Part shown: one piece after another, positions 7,020 through 9,050 of the stretch
Position numbering within the stretch: position 1 is the stretch's first letter
Layout: each line of letters begins with the position of its first letter
Assembly (NCBI GenBank): GCA_030595455.1
Contig: JAUVDF010000027.1
Coordinates: 1 to 9,050 of the forward strand
Direction of reading: 5' to 3'
DNA from: Fidelibacterota bacterium
GTDB lineage: Bacteria > Fidelibacterota > UBA8477 > JABMPR01
DNA length: 9,050 nt
Position numbers and translations under genes: made by a program
Notes under the pieces: model-generated
The model's input: the letters and a program-made list of their open reading frames with translations, nothing else
Database searches by the model: none
What the model was told of the DNA's origin: nothing

Positions 7020-8308
7020 GGGTTTAGTCTTGTGATAGTCCTTGGAAATGGGATGGTTTCACGGATGTGTTTTAGTCCACATATCCAGGACACTACTCTT
7101 TCAACACCTAGACCGAAACCAGAATGTGGGAATGATCCATAACGACGCAGATCAAGATACCAGGCATAATCTTCTTCTGAGCCACCTTCTGCTTTTATCC
7201 GCTTGATCATGGCGTCAATATCATCTTCACGCTGAGAACCACCGATAATCTCGCCATAGCCTTCCGGTGCCAACATATCCAATGCCATGACTTGCTTATC
7301 GTTTTCAGGATCACGTTTCATATAAAATGCTTTGATAGCTGCTGGGTAACGGTGAACCATAACCGGTTTATCAAATTGACTGGAGATGATGGTTTCATCG
7401 CCCGCGCCAAAATCATTACCCCATTCAAACTCGACACCATTCTCCTGCAATATTTTAACACCCTCTGTATATGAAATACGGGGAAAAGGTTTTTGAATAG
7501 CTTCAAGCTTGCTAATGTCTCTTTCAATGGTTTCCAGTTCAGGACGACGATGTTCAAGTACCTGAGCCACGATATACGACACGAAATCTTCTGCCAGATC
7601 CATATCCATATCCAGGTCATGAAATGCCATCTCTGGTTCAACCATCCAAAATTCAGTCAAATGACGACGGGTTTTAGATTTTTCAGCCCGAAAAGTGGGA
7701 CCAAAAGTATAGATTTTACCAAAGGCTGCAGCACCTGCTTCACCATATAATTGTCCACTCTGAGTCAAATAGGCTTTCTCACCAAAATAATCAGTCGCAA
7801 AAAGGGTTGCTGTACCTTCTGTTGCTGCCTTTTGAAATATTGGGGCGTCCATTAAGGTGAAGTCGCGGTCATCAAAGAAATCACGGATCGCTTTAATGAT
7901 TGTATGCCTGATTCGAATAATGGCATGTTGGCGCTTGGAACGCAACCAGAGGTGGCGATTATCCATTAAATAGTCCGTGCCATGCTCTTTTTTTGATATT
8001 GGATATTCTTCAGCCACAGCAATGAGTTCTACTTTACTGGCCAGCATCTCATAACCGCCTGGAGATCTAGGTTCTGCTTTGATTAGACCGGTTACAATCA
8101 CGGACGATTCCTGAGTAATGACATCCTTGATGTCAAAAGAAGCCTCATCAGCATCAGTTTTAGTGATCACAATCTGCATGATACCAGTACCATCCCTGAG
8201 CAATAAGAACCAGATCTTACCGCTTTTACGGACGCTATAAGCCCAGCCTTTCAGGGTAACAGTCTCGCCTGTAAAGGTTTTTGCGTTTTGAATTAAATAT
8301 TCTTTCAT
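7016..8308 (-). CDS. asnS: Asparaginyl-tRNA synthetase
   Basis: This 430-residue class IIb aminoacyl-tRNA synthetase charges tRNA-Asn with asparagine in the cytoplasm. An N-terminal OB-fold anticodon-binding domain (about 1-100, including [18 protein letters not shown]) precedes the catalytic core. The core shows the [10 protein letters not shown] amino-acid pocket segment (181-190), motif 2 (206-221, [16 protein letters not shown]), the [11 protein letters not shown] segment (352-362) and motif 3 ([15 protein letters not shown], 397-411). It ends in [10 protein letters not shown], as AsnRS proteins do. The [12 protein letters not shown] form of motif 2 and the absence of the GAD insertion domain of bacterial AspRS point to AsnRS rather than AspRS. 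The length is near that of the compact archaeal-like AsnRS; bacterial forms of about 465 residues are longer. The start lies 4 nt after the lptE stop with only a weak AGAG before it, and the end overlaps the SLOG gene by 4 nt, so it is an internal operon gene. Confidence 0.95.
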   Translation of the reverse strand: MKEYLIQNAKTFTGETVTLKGWAYSVRKSGKIWFLLLRDGTGIMQIVITKTDADEASFDIKDVITQESSVIVTGLIKAEPRSPGGYEMLASKVELIAVAEEYPISKKEHGTDYLMDNRHLWLRSKRQHAIIRIRHTIIKAIRDFFDDRDFTLMDAPIFQKAATEGTATLFATDYFGEKAYLTQSGQLYGEAGAAAFGKIYTFGPTFRAEKSKTRRHLTEFWMVEPEMAFHDLDMDMDLAEDFVSYIVAQVLEHRRPELETIERDISKLEAIQKPFPRISYTEGVKILQENGVEFEWGNDFGAGDETIISSQFDKPVMVHRYPAAIKAFYMKRDPENDKQVMALDMLAPEGYGEIIGGSQREDDIDAMIKRIKAEGGSEEDYAWYLDLRRYGSFPHSGFGLGVERVVSWICGLKHIRETIPFPRTITRLNP

Positions 8309-8312
8309 TTCT

Positions 8313-8834
8313 CTACCATTCTTCTGTCATAGATTCGATAATCAGATCGATCAATTTCTCAATCGCTTCATCATATGCATCTTCGCGTTCAAGTTTTTCA
8401 GCATCACTTCTTGTAGCATTCTCATCCTCACTAAAGTAAGTGCCAAATACTGTAAAGTTCTTTTTAAATAGCTCTGAATCCCTGATATGATCAAACCAGA
8501 TCAATTCACCACGGAATTCAAGACGATATTCTAAAATATTTTCGCTTTCATCAAAGCTATTAGGTTTATCGCTAATACTTTTTATTTGCCCCTCGATATG
8601 AGAATCTGGGGATTCTTTGGTCGACAGCGGCAATATCTGCTCGTTGAGCATGCGGTCTGTCAACGCTTCCTCAATATCGGTTTCCACCGCAAATTCAGTA
8701 GTTAAATTCTTAAATGTGATCAATTCCACATCATGGAGATGATCAGGGATACTCCCTTTAAATGAATAAATCCCACAACTGGCTAAAACTAGTATGAGGG
8801 GTAATATCTGACTAATTCTCTTGTGCAATACCAT
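8313..8834 (-). CDS. lptE: LptE-family outer-membrane lipoprotein (LPS assembly)
   Basis: This 173-residue protein has a lipoprotein signal peptide: basic residues K5 R6, a hydrophobic stretch and the lipobox LASC with the lipidated Cys at 20. The mature part begins [26 protein letters not shown], matching the start of the short LptE-like lipoproteins of FCB-group bacteria, followed by the alternating strand and helix pattern of that fold (an IEGQIKS segment near 101-107). In the known system LptE sits inside the LptD barrel at the outer membrane and helps insert lipopolysaccharide. The acidic C-terminal region (about 135-173) looks helical. The start overlaps the end of the regulator gene by 23 nt, and AGGAAG lies 10 nt upstream. 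It is assigned on signal peptide, mature N-terminus, length and context; sequence conservation in this family is low. Confidence 0.8.
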   Translation of the reverse strand: MVLHKRISQILPLILVLASCGIYSFKGSIPDHLHDVELITFKNLTTEFAVETDIEEALTDRMLNEQILPLSTKESPDSHIEGQIKSISDKPNSFDESENILEYRLEFRGELIWFDHIRDSELFKKNFTVFGTYFSEDENATRSDAEKLEREDAYDEAIEKLIDLIIESMTEEW

Positions 8835-9050
8835 ACTCTTTAATCTTCCTATAGAGAGTTCTCTCAGCCATTTCCAATGCCTGAGCTGTCTTCCGTTTAT
8901 TAAAATTGAAGCGCTGCAGGCTACGTAGAATCAATTCTCTTTCAACTTGTGATGCTGTCAATGACCCCATCATATTGGGGTTAATTATTGGTCCAGAATC
9001 ACCATCGTTTACTTCTTGAGCCTGCTCATCAGGTAACACTTCAAGCGCTG
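8812..9050 (-). CDS. Sigma-54-dependent-type transcriptional regulator, C-terminal Fis-type HTH (partial)
   Basis: Only the last 78 or so residues are in the window; the frame is open to the right edge, so the GTG at 9039 is not the true start. An acidic, low-complexity linker is followed by LTASQVERELILRSLQRFNF, NKRKTAQALEMAERTLYRKI and KEYGI. This is the Fis/HTH_8 helix-turn-helix that closes NtrC-family enhancer-binding proteins: xVExxxIxxAL, then NKxxTAxxL, then [12 protein letters not shown]. The AAA+ sigma-54-interacting domain (GAFTGA loop) and any receiver domain would lie beyond the edge, so sigma-54 dependence is inferred from the HTH type and from the common neighbour order regulator-LptE. 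Its end overlaps lptE by 23 nt in another frame, suggesting coupled expression. Confidence 0.85.
   Translation of the reverse strand, partial: ALEVLPDEQAQEVNDGDSGPIINPNMMGSLTASQVERELILRSLQRFNFNKRKTAQALEMAERTLYRKIKEYGIAQEN

Noticed and set aside
7016..8308. Aspartyl-tRNA synthetase instead of asparaginyl
   Set aside because: Motif 2 ([12 protein letters not shown]) and the C-terminal [10 protein letters not shown] fit AsnRS, and the large insertion domain of bacterial AspRS is absent.
8812..9039. Regulator fragment as a complete 75-residue protein starting at GTG 9039
   Set aside because: The frame continues open to the right edge, and the domain is the usual C-terminal end of a much longer NtrC-type regulator.

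Overview
The window holds seven protein genes, all on the minus strand, packed tightly with no RNA genes, mobile elements or CRISPR arrays that I can see. The organism is a Gram-negative (diderm) bacterium: it encodes an LptE-type outer-membrane lipoprotein and a large TamB/AsmA-like envelope protein. The base composition is moderately AT-rich by eye. A sigma-54 regulator C-terminus directly followed by an LptE-family lipoprotein is an arrangement I associate with the Bacteroidetes/Chlorobi/Marinimicrobia (FCB) group. That placement is inference, and a phylum cannot be fixed from this window alone.

Reading in the direction of transcription (high to low coordinates), the first block is a tight cluster. 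It runs from the C-terminal end of a sigma-54-type (Fis/NtrC family) regulator (cut by the right edge), to lptE, asnS (asparaginyl-tRNA synthetase), a small SLOG/LOG-like Rossmann protein and nadE (glutamine-dependent NAD+ synthase). Successive genes overlap by 23 nt, are separated by 4 nt, overlap as ATGA, and overlap as TGATG. This looks like one translationally coupled operon linking outer-membrane assembly, aminoacylation and NAD synthesis.

A 158-nt intergenic region follows, with the features expected of a promoter region: a sigma-54-like -24/-12 sequence, a near-perfect 23-bp palindrome and a short 10-bp-period repeat. It leads into dnaK, a complete Hsp70 that ends at a clear intrinsic terminator (13-bp stem plus T-run).

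The last block, from 2634 to the left edge, is one uninterrupted reading frame of 878 codons that leaves the window. It starts with an N-terminal membrane anchor and continues as the beta-rich repeat architecture of the TamB/AsmA bridge-like lipid-transport family. Although it occupies over a quarter of the window, it is easy to miss because its stop codon lies outside.

Most of the content is housekeeping. The less ordinary points are the sigma-54-like site and palindrome ahead of dnaK, and the uncharacterised SLOG protein, with an altered signature motif, coupled between asnS and nadE.
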